A stretch of 39,392 bases of DNA from NCBI GenBank assembly GCA_030609055.1, contig JAUWCZ010000008.1:1-39392 (forward strand), read 5' to 3'. Made by a program: the position numbers and the translations under genes. How positions within the stretch are numbered: the stretch's first letter is position 1; the number at the start of each line of letters is the position of its first letter. Of the stretch, positions 19,956 through 30,102 are shown in pieces. Below the pieces are notes generated by a model that saw only the letters and a list, made by a program, of their open reading frames with translations, was not told where the DNA came from and searched no databases. Origin of the DNA: Chloroflexota bacterium (GTDB lineage: Bacteria > Chloroflexota > Anaerolineae > Anaerolineales > UBA11858).

Positions 19956-21161
19956 ATGGCCGTGAATGATATTCCTCAACATCCACCTTTCACAGCAGAA
20001 TTCAAAGAGAGTTTGTTTAATATTCCTGAGGGAGAAAAAATCCAAACTTGCCTGCAATGTGCCTGCTGTAGTGGTGTCTGTCCTTTTGGTTTTGCGATGG
20101 AAATTCCTCCCGGCAGGATGATTGCCTGGATGCGGGCGGGGATTCTGGATGAAATGCTGGAATCTGATTCTGTCTGGATGTGTGTATCTTGTTATGCCTG
20201 TACTGAAGTTTGTCCAAAAGGAATCCCCGTTACTCTTGCCCTGATGACCAGGGCTAAAGAAGAAGCTCTTCTGGCAGGTAATGTACCCACAGAACTCCAA
20301 AGCGCTTTGGAATTCTCAGATCAATACAGTAATCCTCTGGGAGAATCTTCCCGTAAACGAGCAGATTGGGCAGAGGAATTAGATTTTGAGATCCCCATTA
20401 TAAGAAAGGTAAAACGCCCTGTAGATGTTTTATGGTTTGTAGGAGATTATGCCTCCTACCATCCGCGAGTAAAAAATGTAACCAAGGCATTTGCTATCTT
20501 ACTCAATAAATTAGGGATAGATTTTGGCATTCTCGGTTCAGATGAGCATAGCGATGGAGATTCGCAAAGGCTTGCCGGCGAAAGGGGTTTGTTCGAAAAG
20601 TTGGCTGAAAAGAATGCCAAAATCCTCAGCCGATGCGAATTTAATGAAATCATAACCACCGATCCCCATGCTTACAATGCGTTCAAGAACGAGTATCCCC
20701 AGCTAGGATTCGATTTTCCAGTGCGACATTATACAGAATTCCTGGTTGATCATCTGGACGAGATAACACCGCTTTTCAAGGAAAATGGAAAGGCAAAGGT
20801 GGCATTTCACGATCCCTGCTACCTCGGACGAGTCAATAAAATCTACGAAGCTCCCCGCCAGCTGATTGAAGCGATACCTGGTGTAGAACTTGTTGAAATG
20901 GCACACAACAAATCCACTAGTTTATGTTGTGGCGGTGGTGGTGGAGGAATGTGGCTGGACGGTTTCCGTTGGGAAAAAGCCGAGTACAGATTATCAGAAT
21001 GGAGAATAAAAGAGGCAGTTGCAGTCAAGGCGGATATTTTGGCGGTTAGCTGCCCTTACGAACCCCCTCGTTTTGAAGATGCAACAAAAGCAATTGCAGG
21101 AGCAAAAAAAATGCTGGTTAAGGACATTGTGGAACTAATAGTTGATGCAATAGACATTTGA
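19956..21161 (+). CDS. Soluble HdrD-like (HdrC-HdrB fusion) iron-sulfur protein
   Basis: 401 aa; CLQCACCSGVCP and CVSCYACTEVCP (two 4Fe-4S sites), C-terminal HDPCYLGR...LCCGGGGGGMW...SCP (CCG domain). Preceded by AGGAGGG. Confidence 0.88.
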   Translation: MAVNDIPQHPPFTAEFKESLFNIPEGEKIQTCLQCACCSGVCPFGFAMEIPPGRMIAWMRAGILDEMLESDSVWMCVSCYACTEVCPKGIPVTLALMTRAKEEALLAGNVPTELQSALEFSDQYSNPLGESSRKRADWAEELDFEIPIIRKVKRPVDVLWFVGDYASYHPRVKNVTKAFAILLNKLGIDFGILGSDEHSDGDSQRLAGERGLFEKLAEKNAKILSRCEFNEIITTDPHAYNAFKNEYPQLGFDFPVRHYTEFLVDHLDEITPLFKENGKAKVAFHDPCYLGRVNKIYEAPRQLIEAIPGVELVEMAHNKSTSLCCGGGGGGMWLDGFRWEKAEYRLSEWRIKEAVAVKADILAVSCPYEPPRFEDATKAIAGAKKMLVKDIVELIVDAIDI

Positions 21162-21172
21162 GGAGGAAAAAT

Positions 21173-21940
21173 ATGACTGAAATTGTCGTAATCGCTCGAC
21201 TTGTCCCTGACCTCGTTGAAGAATTAGAAATCGCACCCAGTGGGACAGCCCTGGATCTTTCCTGGCTTCGAGTGATTATCAACGAATTCGACAATCACGC
21301 AATAGAACAGGCAATTATCCTGAAAGAAAGATCCGGTGCAACCGTTACCATCATCAGCCCTGAGGCGGAAGGTGTTGAAGATATGCTCTTCACGACCGCA
21401 GCTAAAGGAGCAGACAGACTGATCAAATTAACTGGTATTGGTGAGGAAAAACCTACCAACCTGTCCCTGGCACAAACCCTGGCAACTATGATCAAGGAGA
21501 TGAACCCAGATCTGGTTCTGAACGGTGTGCAAGCCCACGATGACATCACAGGAGATCTCGCACCACAGCTTGCCCAATTGCTAGATATGCCGTATGTAGG
21601 CTACATCTCGGGAGTTTCCCTGGATGGTGGAAAAGCCAAAGCATATAAGGAATATCCCGGTGGTATTCTTGCTGAAATGGAAATCAACCTTCCCGCAGTT
21701 CTCGGTATCCAGTCCAGTGAAGAACCTCCCCGTTATGTGGCAATCAGTAAGGTTCGGCAAATGATGAATTCTACATCAATTGAAGAAATTCAAAGCAGTG
21801 AATTAGAGACTGAGAGTGGAGTTGTCATCAAGCGCATGTACTTACCAGAAGCCGCTGAACGCGCTGAGATGCTAGAAGGTGATGAGAAAGAAGTTGCGAC
21901 TAAAATAACCTCCATCCTTCAGGATTTAGGCCTGCTGTAA
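21173..21940 (+). CDS. etfB: Electron transfer flavoprotein subunit beta
   Basis: MTEIVVIARLVPDLVEELEIA...NEFDNHAIEQAIILKE...DLVLNGVQAHDDITGDLAPQLAQLLDMPYV. Start at the internal Met after AGGAGG. Confidence 0.9.
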   Translation: MTEIVVIARLVPDLVEELEIAPSGTALDLSWLRVIINEFDNHAIEQAIILKERSGATVTIISPEAEGVEDMLFTTAAKGADRLIKLTGIGEEKPTNLSLAQTLATMIKEMNPDLVLNGVQAHDDITGDLAPQLAQLLDMPYVGYISGVSLDGGKAKAYKEYPGGILAEMEINLPAVLGIQSSEEPPRYVAISKVRQMMNSTSIEEIQSSELETESGVVIKRMYLPEAAERAEMLEGDEKEVATKITSILQDLGLL

Positions 21941-21953
21941 GAGGAGAAATAAA

Positions 21954-22928
21954 ATGACTCAAGATATCTTCTTGCTGATTGAGCACATTCAGGGACAAGT
22001 GTCCGACATATCATACATCATGACAGCCGCAGCCAGGAAATTAGCCCAGAAAGAAGGTGGCAGTGTAATAGGAATTCTTTTGGGAAGTGGTGCGGAACAC
22101 CTAAAAGATACTCTTGCCGTGGATAAAGTCATTTATTGTGACCATCCTGCTCTAGCTGAATTTACATCTGATGCTTACGAACGAACCCTGGTCTCCTTAC
22201 TGACAGAATATTCTCCCCGAGCAGTTTTGTTCGGCAACACAACACTTGGAGCAGACGTCAGCAGCAGTCTTTCCACCAATATGGAATTTCCAATTGTTAG
22301 TTCCTGCATTGAAGTTACTGAATCGGGAAGCCTTATCAGCCAGATTTGCGGCGGAAAGATCATGGTTGAAAGTCAATTGGCCGATAAAACCACACTGATT
22401 ACAGTTAATCCCGGAGGATATAAACCAGAGGCTGGACAAAGCGATTCTACTCCAGAGACTATCAAATTCTCCCCGCCAGATTTGGAAAACCTAAAGGTCA
22501 AACTATCCCAATATATTGAACCGGATATTGGAGATGTGGATATCTCCCAAGAAAAAGTACTGGTTGGTATTGGTCGGGGCATCCAGAGAGAAGACAACAT
22601 CGAATTAGCCGAAAAATTGGCAGAATTGCTGGGCGGTGAGGTGTGTGCCTCGCGTCCTGTGATTGATCAGGGTTGGCTACCAACTTCCCGGCTGGTTGGC
22701 AAGTCGGGAAAAACCGTTAAACCGAATCTATATATCAGTCTGGGGATCAGTGGCGCAACCGAACACACAGAAGGTGTAATTGACAGCAAAACTATTATCG
22801 CCATTAACAGCGATCCAGACGCACCTATCTTTGATATTGCTCAGTATGGAATAGAAGTTGACCTCTTTGATCTCATCGATCCACTTCTTGAACAAATAGA
22901 AAGCGTAAAGAATGAATCAAGCGGATGA
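21954..22928 (+). CDS. etfA: Electron transfer flavoprotein subunit alpha
   Basis: C-terminal FAD domain ASRPVIDQGWLPTSRLVGKSGKTVKPNLYISLGISGATEHTEGVIDSKTIIAINSDPDAPIFDIAQYGIEVDLFDLI. Confidence 0.92.
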   Translation: MTQDIFLLIEHIQGQVSDISYIMTAAARKLAQKEGGSVIGILLGSGAEHLKDTLAVDKVIYCDHPALAEFTSDAYERTLVSLLTEYSPRAVLFGNTTLGADVSSSLSTNMEFPIVSSCIEVTESGSLISQICGGKIMVESQLADKTTLITVNPGGYKPEAGQSDSTPETIKFSPPDLENLKVKLSQYIEPDIGDVDISQEKVLVGIGRGIQREDNIELAEKLAELLGGEVCASRPVIDQGWLPTSRLVGKSGKTVKPNLYISLGISGATEHTEGVIDSKTIIAINSDPDAPIFDIAQYGIEVDLFDLIDPLLEQIESVKNESSG

Positions 22929-22945
22929 AATGAGGAGAGAACTCC

Positions 22946-24943
22946 ATGCCTGAACGAATTGATTATTGGGGTATCCCCCATCAATGGGGTTCACCGAGCA
23001 TTTTAGTTTATTCGGTGATGTTTCTTGCTGGTGCAATCCTTATTTTCCGATTTTACTTGCGAGCCCGACTATGGTGGAAAGTAGGCCGCCCAGAATCACG
23101 CTGGAACAAACTGCACATCAGATTATATAACCTGATTAAATATTCCATTGTCCAAACGCGCGTTTTAAGACAAAAATATCCGGGAATAATGCATATCGCC
23201 TTGGCCTGGAGTTTTTTCATCTTCTTTTTAGGAACAGCCCTGGCTACCATAGATTCCCACTTTTTCAAATTCTTAAACGGTACGGTTTTTTCTCTCTACA
23301 AGCTGACACTTGATCTATTTACGGTGGTATTTATTGTGGGTGCAATCCTGGCAATCTACCGCAGATATGTGACAAAACCGGAAAGATTAACGTACCAGCC
23401 GCAATTTACCTGGTCACTTATTTTGCTGACTGTAATTGTTTTTAGCGGAATAACAACGGAATCTCTCAGGCTTGCCGTTGAACAACCCATAAATGGTGTT
23501 TGGTCACCCCTGGGATGGTTGATAGCCCAGGCCTTCCTTTTCACAGGCGCTTCAGAGATGACATTAACCAACTGGCATCTTGGAATCTGGTTAGGACACT
23601 TGTTGACAGCCGCGTTTACTGTTATCACTCTGCCGGTTGGATCCCTGCTGCACATATTAACTGGCCCTGTAAATATCTTTTTCTCAGAATTGGACCGGCC
23701 AATGGGTCAACTCCCACCCACGCCAACCGGCAGGGACGGTCAACCCGTTTATGTAAGCATGTTAAATGAGCTCACCTGGAAACAAATCCTCAACGGAGAT
23801 GCCTGCACGGAATGCGGACGTTGTCAGGATATATGTCCCGCTTATGGAGCGGGCTTGCCTCTCAATCCGAAAGATTTGATTCTGGGAATCAGGGAAATGC
23901 TTGAAGAAACTAAAGCATCCCCCAAAGAAAACCGGTATGACCGAAGCTTGTTGGAAAATCCCAAACTCAGTAAAGAGGTGATGTGGTCCTGTACAACTTG
24001 TGCTGCTTGCATCACAGAATGTCCTATCCTGGTTGAACACATAGATACAATCATTGAGATCCGGCGACATCTGGTGATTGAAGGGATGATAGATTCAGAA
24101 CTGCAGGATGCATTGACAAACCTAGGTCAATACGGAAACTCGTTTGGCCAATCTCCTCGTAAACGTGCCCAATGGACCCAGGAATTCGATCCTCCAATTA
24201 AAGACGCAACCAGAGAACCTGTCAAGTATCTCTGGTTTGTAGGTGATTATGCATCCTACAATCCTGCTCTCGCTGAGATGACCACCAAAACTGCCACAGT
24301 ATTTAACCAGGTAGGTTTGGATTTTGGCGTTATGTATAAGGGAGAAAACCACTCTGGAAACGATGTTAGGCGCGTTGGAGAGGAAGGATTGTACGAGATG
24401 CTAGTCGAAAAGAATCTTTCCGCACTTGACCGGTGCCAATATCAGACCATTATCACCACAGATCCGCATACCTATAATACCCTGGTCAATGAATATCCCT
24501 TCCCTGAACCGCAGACTATCTTACACTACAGCGAGTTATTGGCGCAACTAATCAGGGACGGGAGGTTGCAGTTCTCGAATCCTCTAAACTACAGAGTAAC
24601 CTTTCACGATCCCTGCTATCTAGGCCGTTATAACGGAGTTTATGATGCTCCCCGCTTTGTGATCAAGTCTACCGGCTGTGAACTGGTAGAAATGCCCCGA
24701 AATAGGGATCTAGCATTGTGCTGCGGTGCAGGCGGAGGTCGAATATGGATGGAGGAAGGCAATATTCAAGAACGCCCCAGTGAGTCCAGGATTCGGGAGG
24801 CAGTTAAGTTGGACGGCATAGAGCACTTTATCGTTTCCTGTCCTAAAGATATCACGATGTATCAGGATGCAGTAAAAACAACCGGGCATGAAGCTGACAT
24901 TTCGGTTAAGGATCTGATTGAGCTGGTCGTAGAGGCTTTATAG
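22946..24943 (+). CDS. Membrane NarI-HdrD fusion, ETF:quinone oxidoreductase-like (DUF224/EMO type)
   Basis: 665 aa: N-terminal NarI-like multi-TM region (KYPGIMHIALAWSFFIFFLGTALA..., LTNWHLGIWLGHLLTAAF), then CTECGRCQDICP, CTTCAACITECP, HDPCYLGR...LCCGAGGG...SCP. Immediately downstream of etfBA. Confidence 0.87.
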   Translation: MPERIDYWGIPHQWGSPSILVYSVMFLAGAILIFRFYLRARLWWKVGRPESRWNKLHIRLYNLIKYSIVQTRVLRQKYPGIMHIALAWSFFIFFLGTALATIDSHFFKFLNGTVFSLYKLTLDLFTVVFIVGAILAIYRRYVTKPERLTYQPQFTWSLILLTVIVFSGITTESLRLAVEQPINGVWSPLGWLIAQAFLFTGASEMTLTNWHLGIWLGHLLTAAFTVITLPVGSLLHILTGPVNIFFSELDRPMGQLPPTPTGRDGQPVYVSMLNELTWKQILNGDACTECGRCQDICPAYGAGLPLNPKDLILGIREMLEETKASPKENRYDRSLLENPKLSKEVMWSCTTCAACITECPILVEHIDTIIEIRRHLVIEGMIDSELQDALTNLGQYGNSFGQSPRKRAQWTQEFDPPIKDATREPVKYLWFVGDYASYNPALAEMTTKTATVFNQVGLDFGVMYKGENHSGNDVRRVGEEGLYEMLVEKNLSALDRCQYQTIITTDPHTYNTLVNEYPFPEPQTILHYSELLAQLIRDGRLQFSNPLNYRVTFHDPCYLGRYNGVYDAPRFVIKSTGCELVEMPRNRDLALCCGAGGGRIWMEEGNIQERPSESRIREAVKLDGIEHFIVSCPKDITMYQDAVKTTGHEADISVKDLIELVVEAL

Positions 24944-24968
24944 ATTCATTAATATTGGTTTGATTATC

Positions 24969-26975
24969 ATGGAGACTATACCAATTGAGAAAATTCAGAT
25001 AAAGAAGCCAGGAGGTTTCTCAGCCTTGTGGCGTGGTTTACAGGTACCCATACATGTAAAACTCATGTTGGCCTCTGTACTGATGATCGTTATTATTGGC
25101 GTCGTATTTCTGGTTATTGGTGTTCAGCTGATAGGAAACCGGGTTGTTGCAGAAGCACAGGACAAAGTTAGAAATGACCTAAATACTGCCCGAGTAATCT
25201 ATGAAGCTCAATTACAGCAAATCGATACGGTCGTTTCTGATGAAGCTAGACACGAATTTCTTATGGAAGCAGTTACCACTCAGAATGTATCAAGTGCTTT
25301 TGGGGAATTGAATAACATAGCCAATGAGGCAGAGCTGGATATATTTGGGGTCACTAACAATTATGGAAAAGTTCTGCTCCGGACTCATAATCCAAATGCG
25401 ACTGGAGATAATCTGGGCCATCACGAATTTATCAAATCAGTGCTATCTACAGGAGACTCCGTTTTAGGAACTGTTATTTTCTCTGGCGAAGATCTAGACC
25501 AGGAATCTAGCTCACTTGCTGGACAAGCGCGCTTTACTTTGTTTGACACACCTCTTGCTCGTCCAGTCTCTGAAACCATAGAGACTTCAGGGATGATGTT
25601 AATTGCAGCCTCTCCCATATTTAATTCCAGGCAAGAGATTATAGGAGTAATCTTTGGCGGAAAACTACTGAATAGAAATTACGATATTGTTGACCTGATC
25701 AAAGACACTGTATATGAAAATGTGCAATATAAAGGTCAAGATATCGGTACTGCCACAATTTTCCAAGGTGATTTACGTATATCAACCAATGTAAAGTATG
25801 AAGATGGAAGGAGAGCCATAGGTACTCGTGTAAGTGAAGAGGTATACAACCAGGTGATAGTCCAGGGCGAACCCTGGATTGACCGTGCTTATGTTGTTAA
25901 TAACTGGTACATCACTGCTTATGAACCGATTAAGGATGTTGATGAAGAGATCATTGGTATTCTTTATGTTGGGGTACTAGAACAGAAGTATTCAGATATT
26001 AAACGTGAGACTATGCTTACCTTTATAGCGATCACCTTTGCAGGAATCCTAGTCGCGATTGGAGGTTCTTATTTGATCTCCCGACAAGTATCTATCCCAA
26101 TAAAACAAATGGTTGCTGCTTCAAAAGAAGTTGCGTCCGGTAATCTAGAAACCAGGGTCAGAATCGAGACTAATGATGAAATACAATTCCTGGCAGAGTC
26201 ATTTAATGAAATGGCTAAATCGTTGCAGAAACGCGACCGAGATTTAAAAGAGTTTGCTACCCAACGGATTATGCAATCTGATAAATTGGCTTTAATCGGC
26301 CAGCTTTCCGCTAACATCGCCCACGAACTGAACAATCCGCTCCAGGGTATTGTGACTTTCTCTCACCTTCTTCTTGAAGATAATCAAAAGATCGATACGG
26401 ATACTCAATTATCTCTAGAAACGATTGTAGGGCAAGCAAATCGCTGCCGGGATATCATTCGTGGTTTACTAGACTTCTCACGCCAAAGACAACCAGATAA
26501 ATCCTATTTTGATATCAATGCAATCGTCAATGATTGTCTTTCCCTGGTTGAACTTCAAGCCCTTTTTCACAATATTGATATCACCAGAAATCTTCAACCA
26601 AACTTACCAATGGCTGTGATTGATGCATCCCAGATAGAAAGGGTCTTCATGAACATGATTATTAATGCTGCCGAAGCGATGGAAGGAAGTGGAAAGCTAA
26701 CTATCAGTACCAGAGAAATCAATAATACTAATAATATAGAGATCTCCTTCTCTGATACCGGTCCTGGCATTAGTGAGGAAAACCTGAAAAAGATCTTCGA
26801 CCCATTTTTCACTACTAAGGATGTTGGACACGGTACGGGATTGGGCTTGGCGATCAGTTATGGCTTAGTGAAAAGCCATAATGGAACTATTCAAGTTAAT
26901 AGTGAGGTCGGCTCCGGAACGACTTTTATTGTTATATTACCCAAGGAAGGAAACGGCGATAATGGAAAGTATTAG
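24969..26975 (+). CDS. Membrane sensor histidine kinase (extracytoplasmic Cache-type region, HAMP, HisKA, HATPase)
   Basis: N-terminal TM, long extracytoplasmic region with [33 protein letters not shown] (Cache-like), second [66 protein letters not shown]. Confidence 0.92.
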   Translation: METIPIEKIQIKKPGGFSALWRGLQVPIHVKLMLASVLMIVIIGVVFLVIGVQLIGNRVVAEAQDKVRNDLNTARVIYEAQLQQIDTVVSDEARHEFLMEAVTTQNVSSAFGELNNIANEAELDIFGVTNNYGKVLLRTHNPNATGDNLGHHEFIKSVLSTGDSVLGTVIFSGEDLDQESSSLAGQARFTLFDTPLARPVSETIETSGMMLIAASPIFNSRQEIIGVIFGGKLLNRNYDIVDLIKDTVYENVQYKGQDIGTATIFQGDLRISTNVKYEDGRRAIGTRVSEEVYNQVIVQGEPWIDRAYVVNNWYITAYEPIKDVDEEIIGILYVGVLEQKYSDIKRETMLTFIAITFAGILVAIGGSYLISRQVSIPIKQMVAASKEVASGNLETRVRIETNDEIQFLAESFNEMAKSLQKRDRDLKEFATQRIMQSDKLALIGQLSANIAHELNNPLQGIVTFSHLLLEDNQKIDTDTQLSLETIVGQANRCRDIIRGLLDFSRQRQPDKSYFDINAIVNDCLSLVELQALFHNIDITRNLQPNLPMAVIDASQIERVFMNMIINAAEAMEGSGKLTISTREINNTNNIEISFSDTGPGISEENLKKIFDPFFTTKDVGHGTGLGLAISYGLVKSHNGTIQVNSEVGSGTTFIVILPKEGNGDNGKY

Positions 26976-28080
26976 TACTTTGACAGAAAATCCAAAAATT
27001 CTGGTAATTGATGACGAGGAAATTGTTCGCGAATCATGTTTGCGTATATTGGAGAAACAAGATTACCAGGTCAGAACTGCCGAGGATGGAATCAAGGGAC
27101 TGGAGATATTACAGGAATATCAACCGGACCTGGTGCTTGTTGATCTTAAAATGCCTGGTATGTCCGGATTTGAAGTCTTGGAATCTATTTTTACCTTTGA
27201 TGCCACGATCGTCACTATTGTGATTACCGGCTTCGCAACAGTGGACTCAGCTGTCGAAGCAATGAAAAAAGGTACTTATGATTTTATTCCAAAGCCTTTT
27301 CAGCCTGATGAATTGCGCTTGGTTATTCACCGCGGATTGGAAAGAAGGAAATTGGTATTGGAAACAATTGCCTTACGGAATGAAAAAGAAATGTTGCGAG
27401 AACATTTTGCAGCCATCGTCTCCCATGAGTTGAAATCTCCCCTGGGAGCCGTTCAACAAAATTTATATGTTCTGGCTGAAGATTTAGACCAAAAATTATC
27501 CGAATCACAAAAGGAGAAGGTTCAGCGGCTCCAAAAACGTATCCAGGATCTTATCAAGCTTATTAATACCTGGCTGCGAGTTATCTCAGTAGATATCGAT
27601 AACATACAAGATCAATTCCAACAAATTTCACTGAATCCTATCATTGAACAAGCAATCGAGATCATTGAACCCCACACTGTTAGGAAGGACATCAAAATCT
27701 CGCTTAAGGTACAGGATCAAATTAGCGAGATTGAGGGTGATGAAGGCACATTGACGGAAGCGATAGTCAACCTGCTCACAAATGCTGTAAAGTACTCCAA
27801 GATTGGTGGCAAAATTGAGATCTCCACTCAGCAGAATGGAGACAATGTTCAGATATCAGTATCTGACGATGGTGTCGGCATTGCAGAAGATAATATTTCC
27901 TTCATCTTTTCGGATTTTTATCGCGGAAATAATTTACCCGAAGGAGAAAGAAGCAGTGGTGTTGGATTGTCCATCACAAAGAGAATTATTGAAGCTCATC
28001 ATGGCTCAATTCACGTGGAAAGTGAACTAGGCAAAGGCAGTGTTTTTACTATCAATCTACCAATATCGGAACAGAAATAA
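26962..28080 (+). CDS. Receiver-histidine kinase protein (REC-HisKA-HATPase)
   Basis: [25 protein letters not shown]...LVLVDLKMPGMSGFEVL...IVITGFATVDSAVEAMKKGTYDFIPKP..., SHELKSPLGAVQQNL, DDGVGIAEDNISFIFSDFYRG, SSGVGLSITKRI. The start overlaps the upstream gene's stop; the ORF track start at 26881 is too far upstream. Confidence 0.92.
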   Translation: MESISTLTENPKILVIDDEEIVRESCLRILEKQDYQVRTAEDGIKGLEILQEYQPDLVLVDLKMPGMSGFEVLESIFTFDATIVTIVITGFATVDSAVEAMKKGTYDFIPKPFQPDELRLVIHRGLERRKLVLETIALRNEKEMLREHFAAIVSHELKSPLGAVQQNLYVLAEDLDQKLSESQKEKVQRLQKRIQDLIKLINTWLRVISVDIDNIQDQFQQISLNPIIEQAIEIIEPHTVRKDIKISLKVQDQISEIEGDEGTLTEAIVNLLTNAVKYSKIGGKIEISTQQNGDNVQISVSDDGVGIAEDNISFIFSDFYRGNNLPEGERSSGVGLSITKRIIEAHHGSIHVESELGKGSVFTINLPISEQK

Positions 28081-28121
28081 AACAATAATTATGCAACACA
28101 AGGCTTGTAGGAGGAGGAAAA

Positions 28122-28538
28122 ATGTCAAAGGATGTACAGCTATTGATCATTGATGATGATCCAGATTTTGTAGAAGGAATCCAGTCAATACTCACGAAAG
28201 CCGGGTATGCTGTCGATGTGGCGTATAACCCAAAAGAGGGTTTTAAAGCTTTAAAGTCAAAAAAATATGACCTCCTTCTACTGGATATTATGATGGGTAG
28301 AGGAGCTGAAGGAGTAATGGTAGCCAGAAAAATCAACAAAGATCCTGTTCTGCGTGAAATCCCGGTCTTAATTATCACAGGAATCCGGGAGCAGATGGCA
28401 TTCCTTTTCCCTGGCCAACCAATTCATCCGCGGTTCCTGCCCACAGACGAACTGCTGGAAAAGCCAGTAGAACCAGACTTTTTATTAGAAAAGGTTAACC
28501 ATTTATTGGAATTGGCTAAAGAGAAAAAATCAAACTAA
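28122..28538 (+). CDS. Single-domain response regulator (REC only)
   Basis: 138 aa; LLIIDDDPDFVEGIQ...YDLLLLDIMMGRGAEG...VLIITGI...LEKPVEPDFLLEKV; no output domain. Confidence 0.9.
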   Translation: MSKDVQLLIIDDDPDFVEGIQSILTKAGYAVDVAYNPKEGFKALKSKKYDLLLLDIMMGRGAEGVMVARKINKDPVLREIPVLIITGIREQMAFLFPGQPIHPRFLPTDELLEKPVEPDFLLEKVNHLLELAKEKKSN

Positions 28539-28556
28539 GCAAGGAGGAAGAAACTT

Positions 28557-29120
28557 ATGGCATTAAAACCATCTTTCAGCACTGAGATTTCTAACCTTCT
28601 CTACGCTGCGCACGGAAGCCCTATCAACTCCTGCATCCAATGCGGAACTTGTTCTGGGACATGTCCAGTAGCCAACTACATGGATCAATCTCCTCGTAGA
28701 TTAATCGGGATGATCAACGCAGACCTTAAAGATGATGTCATCGACTGCAATACTTACTGGTTCTGTGCTTCCTGTTATCACTGCACAGTCAGGTGCCCTG
28801 CTGATATTGATATCGCCGGTGTAATGTATGCCGTAAAACGGTATTCAATCTGGCACAAAACCTATGGTGAAGATCTGGTGGGTCCACAATTCTCCGAGGC
28901 TTTTGTAAAGACGATTGTCCGGAGTGGAAGATCCTACGAACCTTTACTTGCACCATCTTATATGACCCATTTTGGTCCCAAGGAATTCTTTCAGGAGGTA
29001 GTAACTGCCTCCAAGATGATGCTAAAAGGCAGGATTCCGGTGTTACCCCCCCGCATCAAAAGGTTAGATAATTTCAAAAACATGATCAGAAAAATCATTC
29101 CTCTAGGAGAGTCATCATGA
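28557..29120 (+). CDS. hdrC: CoB--CoM heterodisulfide reductase-like subunit C (HdrC)
   Basis: 187 aa; CIQCGTCSGTCPVANYMDQSPRRLIGMI and CASCYHCTVRCPADIDIAGVMYAVKR. Confidence 0.92.
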   Translation: MALKPSFSTEISNLLYAAHGSPINSCIQCGTCSGTCPVANYMDQSPRRLIGMINADLKDDVIDCNTYWFCASCYHCTVRCPADIDIAGVMYAVKRYSIWHKTYGEDLVGPQFSEAFVKTIVRSGRSYEPLLAPSYMTHFGPKEFFQEVVTASKMMLKGRIPVLPPRIKRLDNFKNMIRKIIPLGESS

Positions 29121-30001
29121 AAAAATTCGCCTATTTCCCGGGTTGCTCCCTAGAGAAAATGGCTTCGAGTTATCACAAATCTGCCCTCGAAACCACAGAA
29201 GTATTTGATATAAAACTCCAGGAACTTGATGACTGGAATTGCTGCGGAGCAACAACCTATTTCCACGTTGATCAATTACTTGCTTATACTCTTGTAGCCC
29301 GCAATCTTGCCTTGGCTGAAAAAGAAGGATTAGACCTGGTAGCACCCTGCAGTGCCTGCTACAAGAATGCGTATTTTACAAATGAGTATGTCAAAGAGGA
29401 TCCAGATCTGGCAGAGCATATCAATTTCGCTCTGGAAGAAGATGACCTGCAGTTTAATGGCAATATTGAAGTCCATCATCTAATCGATGTCTTCGTTAAC
29501 GATGTCGGGGTTGGTAAACTAAAAGAACAGGTAAAGAATCCTCTGAAAGGTTTAAAAATAGCACCCTATTATGGCTGCCAGATAGTCCGTCCCCGTAAAA
29601 ACGGAGAAGACGTAGAGGATCCGCAGTATTTCGAGGACATCATCTCGGCTATGGGGGCGGAACCAGCTAATTTCCCGGAAAGATTACGCTGCTGCGGTGG
29701 ATCGTTGATTATGACCAGCCGAGTAGCCGCCCTGGATATGGTCCGGATTTTACTTCAAAGTGCAGAGAATAACGGTGCCCATGTAATTGCTACTGCCTGC
29801 CCGCTGTGCCAGGTGAACCTGGAATGTTACCAGGCTACGGTCAATGAAGAATTCGGGACCGATTTCAAAATGCCCATTCTCTATTTCACACAGCTGCTTG
29901 GTCTTGCCCTGGGTATATCTCCAAAAAAACTTGGCATCGGAATCGAACTTGTATCAGCAACACCTATATTTTCAAAATTATTACCAAAGGAGGTTAAGTG
30001 A
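29117..30001 (+). CDS. hdrB: CoB--CoM heterodisulfide reductase-like subunit B (HdrB)
   Basis: 294 aa; two complete CCG domains: FPGCSLE...NCCGA...PCSACYKN and YYGCQIVRP...RCCGGS...CPLCQVNLE. Confidence 0.93.
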   Translation: MKKFAYFPGCSLEKMASSYHKSALETTEVFDIKLQELDDWNCCGATTYFHVDQLLAYTLVARNLALAEKEGLDLVAPCSACYKNAYFTNEYVKEDPDLAEHINFALEEDDLQFNGNIEVHHLIDVFVNDVGVGKLKEQVKNPLKGLKIAPYYGCQIVRPRKNGEDVEDPQYFEDIISAMGAEPANFPERLRCCGGSLIMTSRVAALDMVRILLQSAENNGAHVIATACPLCQVNLECYQATVNEEFGTDFKMPILYFTQLLGLALGISPKKLGIGIELVSATPIFSKLLPKEVK

Positions 30002-30102
30002 CCTCCTACTAAGATACCAACACCAAATAGATCAATCTGTTGACTATTGTTTACTAAAGCACAACCTGAGCTCGAAAGACGTTATGAATAGGAGAAAGAC
30101 CT

